Below are positions 1-10,828 of a stretch of 64,000 nucleotides of DNA, piece by piece; positions within the stretch are counted from its first letter, which is position 1, and each line of letters begins with the position of its first letter. A program made the translations under genes and the position numbers. The DNA is from Malania oleifera (Eukaryota > Streptophyta > Magnoliopsida > Santalales > Ximeniaceae). The notes below the pieces were generated by a model that was not told the origin of the DNA, ran no database searches, and saw nothing but the letters and a program-made list of their open reading frames with translations. Location of the stretch: contig NC_080422.1 in assembly GCF_029873635.1 (NCBI RefSeq), forward strand, positions 18,594,049-18,658,048. Reading direction: 5' to 3'.

Positions 1-1123
1 AACTCTTTATGGATTAAAACAAGATCCACGAGCTTGGTATAGTCGCATTGAGACTTATTTTTTGAAAGAAGGCTTTCACAAATGTCCATATGAGCACACA
101 TTTTTTGTTAAAATTGGAGATAAAGGGAAATTGCTCATTGTTTACTTATATGTAGACGATCTTATATTTACTGGAAATGATGGTGTCATGTTTAAAGAAT
201 TCAAGAATTCTATGATGGTTGAATTTGAAATGTCTGACCTTGGTATGATGCATTACTTCCTTGGCATAGAAGTAGTACAATCAGCTAATGGGATCTTTAT
301 TTCTCAAAAGAAGTATGTGCAAGATATTTTGGACAAGTTTCGGATGAAGGATTGCAATCTTGTAAGCACTCCAACTGAGTTTGCTTTGAAGCTAAACAAA
401 GATCATGAAGGGAAGAAAGTGGACAGCACACTTTACAAGCAAATTGTTGGCAATTTGATGTATTTAACTACAACAAGACCAGACATAATGTATTCTGTGA
501 GTTTGATAAGTAGATATATGGAGAATCCAACAGAAATGCATTTGTTAGCTGCCACGAGAATCCTTCGTTATTTGCAAGGAACTAGAGATTTTGGGCTGTT
601 CTACAAGAAGGCTGAAAAGTTAGAGTTGTTCGAGTTTACTGATAGTGATTATGCAAGAGACCAAGATGATAGAAGGAGCACTTCGGGCTATGTTTTTATG
701 TTGGGCACAAGGGCTGTTTCGTGGTCTTCTAAGAAGCAACCAATTGTCACCTTGTCAACTACAGAAACTGAATTTATTGCTGCAACCTCTTGTGCTTGTC
801 AAGCTATCTGGTTGAAAAGAATTCTTGAAGAGTTACAGTTCAAGCAAGTTGAAGCTACTACAGTTTTTTATGACAAGAACTCATCAATCAAACTCTCTAA
901 GAATCTTGTGTTACACGGAAGAAGCAAATATATCGATGTGAAATATTATTTTTTAAGAGATCTAAGCAATGATGGAACAATCAAATCGATTTATTGTCGA
1001 AGTGAAGGTCAAGTTGCAGATATACAGACCAAGCCTCTCAAGCTGGTTACATTTGTGAAGTTGCGTGGTCTACTTGGAGTTTGTTCACGTGCTGCTGTAA
1101 AGAAAGACTTTGCAGAGGGTTGA
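1..1123 (+). CDS. Ty1/copia pol, C-terminal part (reverse transcriptase and RNase H), 5' partial
   Basis: The frame is open from base 2 to the TGA at 1121-1123, so the protein enters from outside the window (about 373 residues visible). It begins with the copia RT motif LYGLKQDPRAWY, followed by the catalytic YVDD in YLYVDDLIFTGND. The RNase H region shows FTDSDYA, RRSTSGYVF, SWSSKKQPIVTLSTTE and HGRSKYIDVKYYFLRD, the usual C-terminal landmarks of copia polyproteins. The enzyme would copy element RNA into cDNA and degrade the RNA strand in virus-like particles. There are no internal stops, so this copy looks fairly young or recently active. A polypurine tract and an LTR follow directly. Confidence 0.93.
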   Translation, partial: TLYGLKQDPRAWYSRIETYFLKEGFHKCPYEHTFFVKIGDKGKLLIVYLYVDDLIFTGNDGVMFKEFKNSMMVEFEMSDLGMMHYFLGIEVVQSANGIFISQKKYVQDILDKFRMKDCNLVSTPTEFALKLNKDHEGKKVDSTLYKQIVGNLMYLTTTRPDIMYSVSLISRYMENPTEMHLLAATRILRYLQGTRDFGLFYKKAEKLELFEFTDSDYARDQDDRRSTSGYVFMLGTRAVSWSSKKQPIVTLSTTETEFIAATSCACQAIWLKRILEELQFKQVEATTVFYDKNSSIKLSKNLVLHGRSKYIDVKYYFLRDLSNDGTIKSIYCRSEGQVADIQTKPLKLVTFVKLRGLLGVCSRAAVKKDFAEG

Positions 1124-1157
1124 TTTTCTTTTAAACTGATTTCTGTAGATTTCAGTT

Positions 1158-1167
1158 TAAGGGAGGG
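1158..1167 (+). other. Polypurine tract of the 5'-most copia element
   Basis: The purine run AAGGGAGGG lies 35 bases after the pol stop and directly before TGTTAAAAT, the expected plus-strand primer position at the edge of a 3' LTR. It fixes the LTR start at 1168. Confidence 0.75.
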
Positions 1168-1640
1168 TGTTAAAATTTAAATGTTTTATTTTATATTTAT
1201 TAATGCTTATTGGAAGCTCTAGTCATTTGTAGGAGTTGTAGTTAGTGCTAGCATGTGATCCTATTTTATAGGAGTTGTGGTTAGTGCTAGCATGTGATCT
1301 TATCTTATAGGAGTTGTGGTTAGTTGTAGCATGTGATCCTAATTTATAGGAGTTGTGGTTAGTGGTAGAATGTGATCCTAATTTATAGGAGTTGTGATCA
1401 GTGCTAACATGTGATCCTATTTTAGAGGAGTTATGGTTAGTGCTAGCATGTGATCTTTTCTTATAAGAGTTGTGGTTAGTGGTAGAATGTGATTCTATTT
1501 TATAGGAGTTTGTGGTTAGTACTTGGATGAAGTGTTCCGATGTAAAGCCTATTTACAGGCCCTTCGAATCAATCTTTAAATAAGAGCTTTACCATTTTAA
1601 TTTGTTGTCTTTTGTTTAATCTTACCTTTGTATCATCTTC
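1168..1640 (+). repeat. 3' LTR of the copia element (right end uncertain)
   Basis: The LTR starts with TGTTAAAATTTAAATG directly after the polypurine tract. It contains the 39-bp tandem array and an AT-rich TATA-like stretch near 1572 (TTTAAATAAGAG). I could not find a clear CA terminus or target-site duplication, so the right edge is only an estimate. The 5' LTR lies outside the window. Confidence 0.6.
1231..1519 (+). repeat. 39-bp minisatellite inside the copia LTR (7 copies plus a partial)
   Basis: Seven consecutive copies of a 39-bp unit begin AGGAGTTGTGGTTAGTGCTA and contain GCATGTGATC. They start at 1231, 1270, 1309, 1348, 1387, 1426 and 1465, with a truncated eighth at 1504. Copies differ by a few substitutions, but spacing is constant. 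The array sits in the U3 part of the LTR, where repeated transcription-factor sites are common. Confidence 0.9.
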
Positions 1641-2936
1641 TCCATCTATTGATGAACTCCCACGACTCTTCGGGTGGATTTGGCGATTATGCGGCCTCAC
1701 CATTGAAATTCCAAGTTTTCTAGCTTTATGGCATGTTGGCTTGGCTGGACGATTGATTTTACGAGGGGGTCTTTTCGAAAAATTGAGAGAAGGAGGCAGA
1801 ACATTCTGCGCGTGTCATGAATTGTTCATCTATTTTGAGATTTTGTATTTCTAGAAAAGATGTTGATGCCCAAAGCAATCCTACGCTAGTTCGTAGATGA
1901 ACCCTCTATGAAGGGTAAAGGTGTGAAGTGGGGCTGTGAATTGAGTTGTAGATAGGTCAGCTTGGAGCAGCACAGAGTGGCCGGAAGATGAGGAAGAAAG
2001 ATTCGCAGGCGTTCGACCATAAGCACCTATTCCCTTCGATCAACGGAGACTTTTTTGAAGTGTTTGGTGCTTCGAACTGATGATGTCACGAGTTCAAGGG
2101 AGAATGTAGCGATTGCAAGTACGTTGCAAAGTATAGCAAGGATCATGCTTTTTCCTTGTGGATTTTTTATATACTTGGTTATAATTTCTCTACCACTCTC
2201 ACTCTCACTAAACATTAAGGTACAATTTGGAGGGTCTGTAGTTTCATGCCAAGATGGTCTGCTCACCTTCTGTTTGATAAAAAACTTCAAAGAACTTCCC
2301 CTATCCTCCCTTATCAACAATTGCCCCCCTTGCTCTATCTCCCTGACCTCTATCCACTCTCTTCGTAACTCTTATCTTTGACTTCTCCTCTATTTTCTCA
2401 TTTGTAAGTGGCTTGCTGACTTTGGAGCACCATTCAATTGTGCCGGTTAGTGGTTGCTTTACCACTTATATGCTCTGAATGGTGGCTGTGTACAGGGTTC
2501 AAGGTTAATAGGTTTGATCTCTATGTCCTTTCATCTCATTTGTTTAGATTATAACTTGTTAGGGCGTCTAGGTTGTTAAACCTAAAATAAGAAGGGATGT
2601 TTTTTAGGAGGCTAGGTCTAATTCATTCAGATTCATTAGTTGGTAGGACCTGAAATGATTCTTCATAAAAATTTTCTTCCACTGATTTGCCATTGTGAAT
2701 TTATTTCTGGCATCCCATAAAGCAGTTTATTATTAGAAAAACAAAACAATTTTAGGGATGATAGGTCGCTGACTGAAAATGCAATGGTTTACGATAGACC
2801 ATTTTCAAAATATCATAATAAATACGTTGTTGCAATTTTTACATATACATAAAGTAGAATGGGTAGTGATGCCCATTGATATGAGCTTGTTGTCGACCAT
2901 AATTAACTCTTGATACGAGTAAATTGTATCATTTTG
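1641..2936. other. Unassigned sequence, no gene recognised
   Basis: Several short open frames occur (for example 1612-1854 and 2055-2381), but none has a recognisable motif, codon pattern or exon structure. Part of 1860-2100 is less AT-rich than its surroundings and could be an old element fragment; nothing supports a specific call. Confidence 0.5.
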
Positions 2937-3540
2937 GATTTACATTCTTACAAAAGTCTTGAGTTGAGAATGCAAACCACTTACTGTAGTCTACCATTTG
3001 ATAATGTGCATTCTCACACATCATATGCATATTCTTCAATGAAATTTTTTATTCCATTGCAGGTTGTAGAGAGATCTCATACATCTTTGAATGAACTATT
3101 TCTAAATCCTTTTGGTATTTGTTCATCATTTACTTCACATATTTTTACTTTACCTTCTACAACATGAGGGTTGTAGGTATTATTCTTGAATGCAGAACAC
3201 AAGAAATTTTGGGAATATTGGGTGCTTAATTTTGTTGATGTTTTCACTATAGACATATTAATTTTGTTGTGGTGGACAAGTTGTTCAATGGCATTTTTTT
3301 GGTGGATTTATAGTCACACAAAAGTTTTAAGTTGAGAATCAAATTCACTTACTACAGTCTACCATTTGATAGCGTGCATTCTCACACGTCATATGCATAT
3401 TCTTCAATGAGATTCTTTATTCCATTGCTGGTTGTAGAGAGATCCCATACATCTTTGAATGATCTATTACTAAATTCTTTTGGTATTTTTTCTTCATTTA
3501 CTTCACACATATGTACTCTACCTTTTGGTATTTTTTCTTT
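2937..3540 (+). repeat. Imperfect direct duplication of about 230 bp
   Basis: About 230 bp starting near 2937 recurs near 3309, some 370 bp apart. Shared landmarks are CTACCATTTGATA, CATATGCATATTCTTCAATG and GTTGTAGAGAGATC. The copies differ by scattered substitutions. Open frames in both copies encode similar peptides only because the DNA is duplicated; no known family is recognised. Confidence 0.8.
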
Positions 3541-3736
3541 GAATGATCTATTGCTAATTATATGTTATGATTTGGCGGTTTGTGGTCAAGTGGATGCTTG
3601 ATGTTTTTAATTGAGGATTTAAATGTTAATTAATGTATATATGCATTATCGGTATCGGTGGAGTATATTGAATTTGTGGTATGATAATGGTTAAGTAATT
3701 TTAGGGTTATGTAAAATGATTGATTAGCAAATTTTA

Positions 3737-3765
3737 AGGACGAAATTTTTATAAGAAGGGAAAAA
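3737..3765 (+). other. Ty3/gypsy pol tail remnant and polypurine tract
   Basis: The stretch AAGGACGAAATTTTTATAA matches the usual end of plant gypsy polyproteins (…GGACGAAAT…). It is followed by the purine run GAAGGGAAAAA directly before TGTAGTAAC. It marks the junction of a gypsy internal region with a 3' LTR. Confidence 0.6.
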
Positions 3766-3883
3766 TGTAGTAACTCGGGGAAAAAAATTTATTATTATTA
3801 TTAATCAATCAATTAATTAAAAATTATTAAATTAAAGTAATTAAATAAAAAATAGAATGGATATATAAGTATACATATATGTG

Positions 3884-3930
<47 letters not shown>
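3884..3930. repeat. (TA)n microsatellite
   Basis: About 22 TA dinucleotides in an uninterrupted run inside the gypsy LTR. Confidence 0.95.
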
Positions 3931-3934
<4 letters not shown>

Positions 3935-4229
3935 GTATGTATGTTTCTTAAGCATTAAGGATGCTTCTCCTAAAAGCACCCAAACCCAAAATTGGAATTC
4001 CAATTCCAATTAGAGAACCCTAGCAGCGTGCTCTCCTCACCGTCTCTCTCTGTACTTTCTCTCTCCTCAACTACTCTCTCTCTCTCTCTCCTCATTTTCT
4101 CAGCAAATTCTCAGCTGATTGAAGAACGGAAAATACCACTGGGTTCCTATCTCGGCCACCAACATTTTAACCGTAATGGATTGGTGATTAGGGCGTCGTT
4201 GGCACCACTCCTAAGATAAGGTAAATCCA

Positions 4230-4262
<33 letters not shown>

Positions 4263-4871
4263 TTCAATTTCTCCCAAATATTCAAACAAATTGACAATTG
4301 GAAATCACCATGTGGTTCTAGGGGCGATTCTCTCCAAAATAATCAGAGTAGATTCGTGATTTGGTGTTCCTAGGCACCACCCCAAATTAGGGTAAAAGAG
4401 TTGTTTTTAAGATTTATTAGCTATTTGAGTTATGTGGACTTGGAAATGTTAGGATATTAGGCATTCTGCAATTGAACTAATTAAGTTAAGATTTGTGGAA
4501 TATAGGGTTCTGTTTTCCATTCATTTTAGGCAAAACTTCGAGGATCAGGTAAGGGGAATAAGTTATAATAATTTTTTTTTTAATTAATTGTGAACCGGTT
4601 AAATTTGAGTATGTAAATTTATATATATAAGTATGATTTTATGAATGGTTTAGGCAATTGAAAATAATGATTTTTGATTATAAATCATATTTGAAAAAAA
4701 ACGTGTGGTATGAGAATTACCCTTCATAATTAACTGGTTGTAAATTCTGCTTAGTTGTGAATACTATTCGGCTATGAATACTGTCTGGTTATGAATACTA
4801 TGGTGAATGCGTTGATGTGCTTGGATGATTGGTTATGTTATTGATGTGTATTGTGGTTCATGTAAATTGCA

Positions 4872-5015
4872 ATATAATATTGGCAGTGATATGAGGAGGT
4901 CGTTATATCGTACTTGATATAAATCACCATATAACGTTGGCAGTGACATGAGGAGGTCGTTATATGGTCATTTATATAAAAGAGGTAAAACGTTGGCAGT
5001 GGAATGAGGAGTTTG
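4872..5015 (+). repeat. Three tandem hairpin-forming repeats in the gypsy LTR
   Basis: Three successive units share the core GGCAGTG…ATGAGGAG and are each flanked by inverted arms. The middle unit has perfect 10-bp arms CCATATAACG (4927-4936) and CGTTATATGG (4958-4967) around a 21-nt loop. The first unit (4872-4908) keeps a shorter ATATAA/TTATAT pairing. The third uses a different arm sequence, TAAAAC/GTTTTA, that still pairs. A related triplet occurs in a diverged LTR at 22260-22420. Confidence 0.75.
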
Positions 5016-5791
5016 TTTTATCGATTTACCATGAATAGGGTTGTGAGTGTGTGTTATGATTGTGAAAGTGTGTGAAGTACATGTGTGGTATCCTATGTGG
5101 ATGTGTATCCCGTGTGGATGTGAAACTTGTGCAGTTTCCTATGAGGATGTGCTGTGACATTGTATATGTAGATTATGGGATATGTTAGTGTTGAATGTAT
5201 GTGAGCTTATGTATGTGTAGTTAAATGCTTAAATAATTAGGGCGAAGTAAAACTCTTCGGCCGAAAACTTATTGAGTAAGGTGAGTGCCCTGATACGTAT
5301 CAGTTGTAGCCGCACCTGAATTAATTCGGGCAAGGTTACAAACGGTATCAGAGTAAAGGGGCGTTACATGTATGGGCGTGTAATCTCTTCAATCCTCGAG
5401 AACCTTCGTTGATAAATAATGATTGCGTATGTGTGAGTACAGTCTGCATGTCTGTTGTTAGTTGCAGTTGATTAATAAATGATTGTATTTTATATTTATT
5501 AAAAACTCATCTGTCACACACTGTTATAATTTATTTCATCCTTACTAAGAAGTTTCTCACCCCAACAAATTATAAATTTTTCAGGTCCTTCAAGCGATCG
5601 AGCTTAGAAGCTTTCGGGGCAGGGTTTAGAATTTTGGTAAATTTTGGGTGGTTGTAAGAACAATTATATATACATTTTATGTTTAAATTTCTAGTTATGA
5701 AATATTAAGTGGATGAATATACACTTTGGGTTAAATAGTATAAAACTCTGGTATTTTATTGGAGTATATTTAATTATTTTCGCTGCATGAA

Positions 5792-5802
5792 TGGTATCAG
5801 AG
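5792..5802 (+). other. Primer-binding-site-like motif (initiator tRNA-Met)
   Basis: TGGTATCAGAG matches the 3' end complement of plant initiator tRNA-Met, the usual gypsy and copia minus-strand primer site. It lies five bases after CTGCA, a possible LTR end, but also about 57 bases before a better LTR terminus, so its function is uncertain. Confidence 0.5.
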
Positions 5803-5951
5803 ACGTGAGAATGGTCTCATAACAACCCGGGTCCCACCTGGCGGGAAAAGGGCGTTAAAATATTGTGCTCGGATCGTACTTGTTATCATATCTTGCAATT
5901 GTTGAATAGATAATGAAGTAACTGAGGTAAAGTGAGTTGCTTGAGAATCCT

Positions 5952-6515
5952 TCAGGACTTCCTTCTTTTAGTCTTTGTTTTAGTCGCTATTTTAGAAGCA
6001 AAACTAAAAGGAAATTCTATATCTTGGCTCAACTCAACATTATTTTTCACCTTTAGATTGTTCATGAGTGAGACAATTTGAAGATTTTTGTCTTCAACTA
6101 TTTTGGTGCAGAATGAGATCTTTTTCTCCATTTTCTCGATCTTCTCCTCCACAGTGGCAATATCGATCATTATAATAGGCATGATAGTAACGGAAGAGTG
6201 GATATTCAATCGTGTAGGATAGATCTCTTCCATAGGACTTGTAAGAAATGATCTAGACTATAAGATTTCAGAGGAGTATTCTTTTGACATATGGATTGAA
6301 GTTTCGCTCCCACCCCTGGATTGCTCAGAGATCAAAGCAACCTACAAGTTCGACATTTTTTTAGCAAGGAGATTAATTGTTATTGTGTATTTGATTCAGT
6401 CTTTTTGTCTTGTTGAGAACCTTGTAATGTAAAGGCCCTCGATCCATTACTAGTGAGTAGACCTGAAAAACTAGAGTTATTGGTGGTATTGGTGTCATCA
6501 CTTGTAGATCCGGAA
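5952..6515 (-). pseudogene. Degenerate retrotransposon gag-like fragment
   Basis: Minus-strand frames encode a peptide starting MASGSTSDDTNT (ATG near 6520) and a second frame (6233-5952) with MEKKISFCTKIVEDKNLQ and VSLMNNL. The second resembles the coiled-coil N-terminal region of plant gypsy gag proteins, which often carry a heptad-like stretch followed by KxIEEKDxQI. Frames are broken between the two parts. The orientation is opposite to the neighbouring LTR, so it probably belongs to a different insertion. I infer the family from this short motif only. Confidence 0.4.
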
Positions 6516-6839
6516 GCCATGAAGGGTGCGATGACATTTTTTTTGTTTTTTTGGGTATGATTCTTCATGTAAGCCAATCGATTTGATGAGAAGGAATTGA
6601 AAGGAGGAAAAGATGAGGGGGCGAAGTTGCCCTACCAAGTGTGCCAAAAAATTTGTAATGACAAAATTTATGCCTGAAAAATATGACGAGAAAATTAGAA
6701 CAAATGTTAATATTTATAATGAACAAAAGAATGAGAATTATCTCTATACATTTTACAATAAAGTAAAATATCTTCTGATTCAATCTCCTTGAAATTGGAT
6801 TTGCTGATCAAGTTTGAAGGGGTGTGCTTCCAAACATAA

Positions 6840-7330
6840 TGGTGAATCTGTCGAAGGAACAATTTGATGATTTGAAAATGTTGGATTTGCTTGTTTTTTC
6901 GATTAATTTGATCAGATCTATTGATTTGACAAAGTGGGTGTCAGATCTTTCAAAGGATCAATTTGACAACCTATGAAGGTTGAATTTTTCTAATATTTGA
7001 ACTATTTGATCTCTTGTCAATCTAAGAGCTCAAGATTGTTCTCGAACAAGTTGTTGTTGGATCTTCTGGGCAATCAATTTCACGATTTACAAAATATGAA
7101 TTTGTTTAATTTTTTAATCTTTAATAGAATTTGCCAAAATTGAGGGTCTTGTTGTGGATTTTCCAAAGGATAAATTTGGTGATCTACGGAAGGTGAATTT
7201 ATTCAATCTTTGATCTATTTGATGAGGTCTACTAATTTGAGCGCTCGAGGTTCGAATGAGTTGCCGTTGGATTTTCAAGACGATCAATTTCATAATCTAT
7301 TGAAGTTGAGTTTGCTTGATCTTGGACCAA
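6840..7330. repeat. Degenerate dimeric tandem repeat, about 213-bp period
   Basis: A core resembling GGATCAATTTGATGAT recurs with its CAATTT at 6860, 6959, 7075, 7172 and 7285. Spacings alternate between about 98 and 115 bp, giving a dimer period of 210-215 bp. Each core is followed by a GTTGAATTTG-like phrase. It is strongly diverged and has no coding signature. Confidence 0.6.
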
Positions 7331-7506
7331 TTTAATAAAATTTGGTGATTTAATGAAATTTACGATTCATTTGAAGGTGATCTGTATTCAATCTTCATGA
7401 ATGTGAGCCTAATCACGAGCAATAGATGCCCAGAAGAAAAATTGATCACCCAAAATTGATCAAAATTCAAGTATTCTTCTATTGCCAAGGTTGCCGGAGA
7501 ATGAAG

Positions 7507-8446
7507 TTTGATTTCTTAAAGCTCCTAGAGAAGCTAATTAAAGGTATAATATGGTGCGAGAAAGTACATGATACGGCACCAAACTCGGAGCCAATTTTTA
7601 GTTTTTATCTCATTTATTACTTTTGTATCATTGGGGAGAGATCCTCCTGCTCTCTCCCTTTCTTCTTTGGAGGGATTTGTCCTTTTTTTGTTTGCCTTTC
7701 TCTTTTTTTGTGCTGGTGTTCTATCCATAATTTTTGGTGCCTTCCCTGCTGCTAAAAGTCTAGCGGCGGTGACGTGAGTCTCGTGACTAGGCTGGGGAAA
7801 TGAGGAAGGGACCCAACCACCAGAAGGGGGGGGGGCCAGGGCGGGGGAATTGCTATGAGGGCTGACGGACCGCCTCAGCGCGGGAAAGGGGCGGAGGGGG
7901 GGCAACGGGTAAGTGACTCAAAAGGGGGGCACACCACTGAGAATAGGGGGAGCAGGAACGGGCTTGAGGAAGCACGGGAGGAGGACAAGGAGGCAGGAAA
8001 GGGGGGGAAGGAGAGGCAGGGAGTTGGGGGGGTGTGTGTGGGGGGGGGGGGGTGGCAAAACATATTTGAAAAAAAAATAAGTCACACAGGGGGACAAGGA
8101 AAAGGGGGGGAAGAAAGTGGGAGGGATGAAAGATAGGTAGACCAGTTTGCTTTCTAATGTGGATGAAGTTCACAGCGGCCGCCAGATGGTGGGGGTTTGT
8201 GTGTATGAATTGATAATGAAAGAAAAATTGACACAAAGAAGAATACTGATATTTTTATATTCAAAAGCTAAGTCGTGAACAGTAAATACTTTGAGAGGAC
8301 ACAAGTATGATGGGTATTTATACACGATTACATGATATAGGAGTACAATAAATGATAAATTATAAATTCCATGATTTGAAGATAAAATTGAATCGTGTCA
8401 TATATCACATTTTTTTTTTTTAATTATAGGCTTTTGAATTTGTTGG
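7507..8446. repeat. Left copy of a duplicated segment, partly T-to-G altered
   Basis: The ends of this segment match 14586-15427 closely (7507-7632 to 14586-14705, and 8200-8446 to 15200-15427). Between about 7760 and 8190 the two copies also align, but nearly every T of the right copy is G here while A, C and G are kept. Example: ATTATTCATGAAATGG at 15001 corresponds to AGGAGGCAGGAAAGGG. The result is a G-rich tract with long G runs and spurious open frames. The segment ends exactly at the assembly gap. Confidence 0.85.
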
Positions 8447-8546
8447 NNNNNNNNNNNNNNNNNNNNNNNNNNNNNNNNNNNNNNNNNNNNNNNNNNNNNN
8501 NNNNNNNNNNNNNNNNNNNNNNNNNNNNNNNNNNNNNNNNNNNNNN
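8447..8546. other. Assembly gap of 100 N
   Basis: Exactly 100 consecutive N, a conventional placeholder for a gap of unknown size between contigs. Confidence 0.99.
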
Positions 8547-10165
8547 CCTATAAATGGTTGTAAATTCTGCTTAGTGGTGAATAACTATTCGGGCTATGAA
8601 TTACTTCTGGATGAATCCTATGGTGAATGCGTTGATGTGCTTGGATGATTGGTTATGTTATTGATGTGTATTGTGGTTCATGTTAAATTGCAATAAATAT
8701 TGGCAGTGATATGAGGAGGTCGTGAGATCGTTACTTGATTATAAATCAACCATATACAGTTGGCAGTGACATGAGGGGAAGGTCGTTTAATGGTCCATTT
8801 AATTAAAAGAGGGGTAAAACGTTTGTGGCAGTGGAATGAGGAGCTTGTTTTTATCAATTGACAAGAATAGGGTTGTGAGTGTGTGGTTGTGATTGTGCAC
8901 GTGTGTGAGTAATGTGTGTGGTATCCTATGTGGATGTGTTATCCGTGTGGATTGTGAAACTGTGCAGTTTCCTATGGGATGTGTGTTTATTGTGACATTG
9001 TATGGTAGATTATGGGAATGTTAGCGTTGAATGTATGTGAGCGGATGGATGTGTAGTTAAATGCTTTTTTAATACTTAGGGCGAAACAGTAAAACTCTTC
9101 GGCCGAGAGCTTTTGCTGAAGGAAGGTGAGGGCCATGATAAGTATCAGTGTAGTCGCACATGAATTAATTCGGGTAGGTAAGGGGTTACCAAATGGTATT
9201 AAAGTAAAGGGCGTTACATGTATGTGTGGAGTGTAATCTTCATCAATCCCGAGACATTGTTGATAAATAATGATGGCGTAGTGTGAGTACAGTCTGCATG
9301 TCTGTTGTAGTGTGCAGTTGATTAATAAAGGATTGTATTTTATATTTATTAAAAAAACTCATCGTCACACACTGTTATAAATTTATTTATCTTACAAGAA
9401 GTTTTCACCCCAACAAAATTACTATAAAATTTTTCAGTCCTTTCAACAGCATCGAGCTTAGAAGCTTTAGGGTAGGGTTTAGAATTTTGGTAAATGTTGG
9501 GTGGTGTAAAAAACAATATATATACATTTTATGTTTAAATTTCGAGTTATGCTAATATTAAGTGGAGGAATATACAACTTTGGGTTAAATAGATAAAAAA
9601 TATGTATTTTATTGGAGAATGTTTAATTATTTTCGCTGCGTGAATGGTATCAGAGACGTGAGAATGGTCTCATAACACCTTGAGTCCCACCTGGCGGGAA
9701 AGGGGCGTTACAATATTGTGCTCAGATTGTATTTGTTATCGTATCTTGCAATTGTTGAATAGATAATGAAGCAACTAGGTGGTGGGAAAGTGCGTGCTTA
9801 AGAATCCTTTTTTCTTTTTTCAAGCAAAAATAAGAGGAAATTCTATTATTCTGCCAACGCGACCAGTATTTTTTCACCTTTAGATGTTCATGAGTTAGAC
9901 AATTTGAAGATCTTTGTCTTCAACTATTTGGTGCAGAATGAGATTTTTTTCTCATTTTCTAGATCTTCTACTCCGCAAGTAGTGGCAAAGATCGGCTCAA
10001 TAAATAGGCATGATAGTAACGGAAGAGAGGAGGTGGATATTCAATCGTGTGAATAGATCTCTTCCATAGGACTTGTAAGAAATGATCTAGGACTATAAGA
10101 TTTCAGAGGAAGTAGTATTTTTTGAACATATAATTGGCGTTTCCGCTCTCACCCCTAGAGTTCTT
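8547..10165 (+). repeat. Second version of the gypsy LTR 3' part and following sequence
   Basis: This matches 4733-6325 along its whole length, including the hairpin repeats, the CTCTTCGGCCGA motif, the LTR end GGGCGTTACA (near 9710) and the gag-like fragment. It shows many single-base insertions and deletions relative to the first version, concentrated toward the gap edge. Similarity stops near the CACCCCTAGAG motif at 10160. It is more likely an overlapping or allelic contig than a true second element. Confidence 0.8.
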
Positions 10166-10671
10166 CAAATTTTTACATGTGTCCTCATGTGGGAATTTTT
10201 ACTAATGAACTAAGTAGCCATGTTTATTGGGTTAGTCCACATTTAGATGTTAAGGATCGAAACTCATTTATTTTAGGCCCCCTAACACGTCTTTAATTAA
10301 CTTGGCATGTGAAAATAATCAGTCCATTGTATTTTTTCATTTTTTTAATTTGATGAATTAATTTGTTATTATCAATATTTATTTATTTATTAGGCATTGA
10401 TGACTTTTAGTATGTTTTTTTTTTTTAAATAAAATTCATATTAATTTTTAGGAGTTTTTAAGGTTTAGTTCTATTGGATTCACATTCCACCCTTGTAGTC
10501 TTTTGTTCAATTATTGTTTTTTTTTTATTTGTAAATGTAAATATATATTGATAAAAAATGGTGTGTACGAATACACCAGGCATACCTAAGAAAGACATCC
10601 ATTGCAACTCACAAGGTTATCTCCAAAAATTCAAAAGAACATCAAACATGAAATGTTAAATACAATGAAAC
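10166..10671. other. AT-rich unassigned sequence left of a copia element
   Basis: No open frame, repeat or element end is recognised. It corresponds in position, but not in sequence, to 6326-7506 of the other version of this locus. Confidence 0.5.
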
Positions 10672-10796
10672 TATTAGGACCCTGTGAGCATCTAGATCAA
10701 AGTGACACCAAGAAATTTACGTGGTTCAGTTAATAACGACCTATGTCCACGGAGCACACACCAACTATTCAATAACTCGCCGGAAAATGTTACAAT

Positions 10797-10828
<32 letters not shown>

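Larger units (their letters stand above)
3766..5859 (+). repeat. Ty3/gypsy-type LTR, about 2.1 kb
   Basis: It starts TGTAGTAACTCGGGG after a polypurine tract and ends near GGGCGTTAAA; the matching position in the copy at 9710 reads GGGCGTTACA, restoring the CA end. Inside are a TA microsatellite, a CT-rich stretch (4036-4090), three hairpin repeats (4872-5015), the motif CTCTTCGGCCGAA near 5252 and an ending segment with TCGAGC and CTGCA. A primer-binding-like TGGTATCAGAG lies at 5792, so the LTR may instead end at 5787. No gag or pol in the same orientation follows, so this is a solo or rearranged LTR. Confidence 0.65.

Noticed and set aside
1612-2381. Open frames of 80-108 codons after the first LTR
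   Set aside because: Opposite-strand frames overlap and no motif is recognised; probably chance.
7534-8236. Several long overlapping open frames with Pro- and Gly-rich products
   Set aside because: They arise from the T-to-G altered, G-rich tract; T loss removes stop codons. The unaltered copy at 14740-15190 has no such frames.
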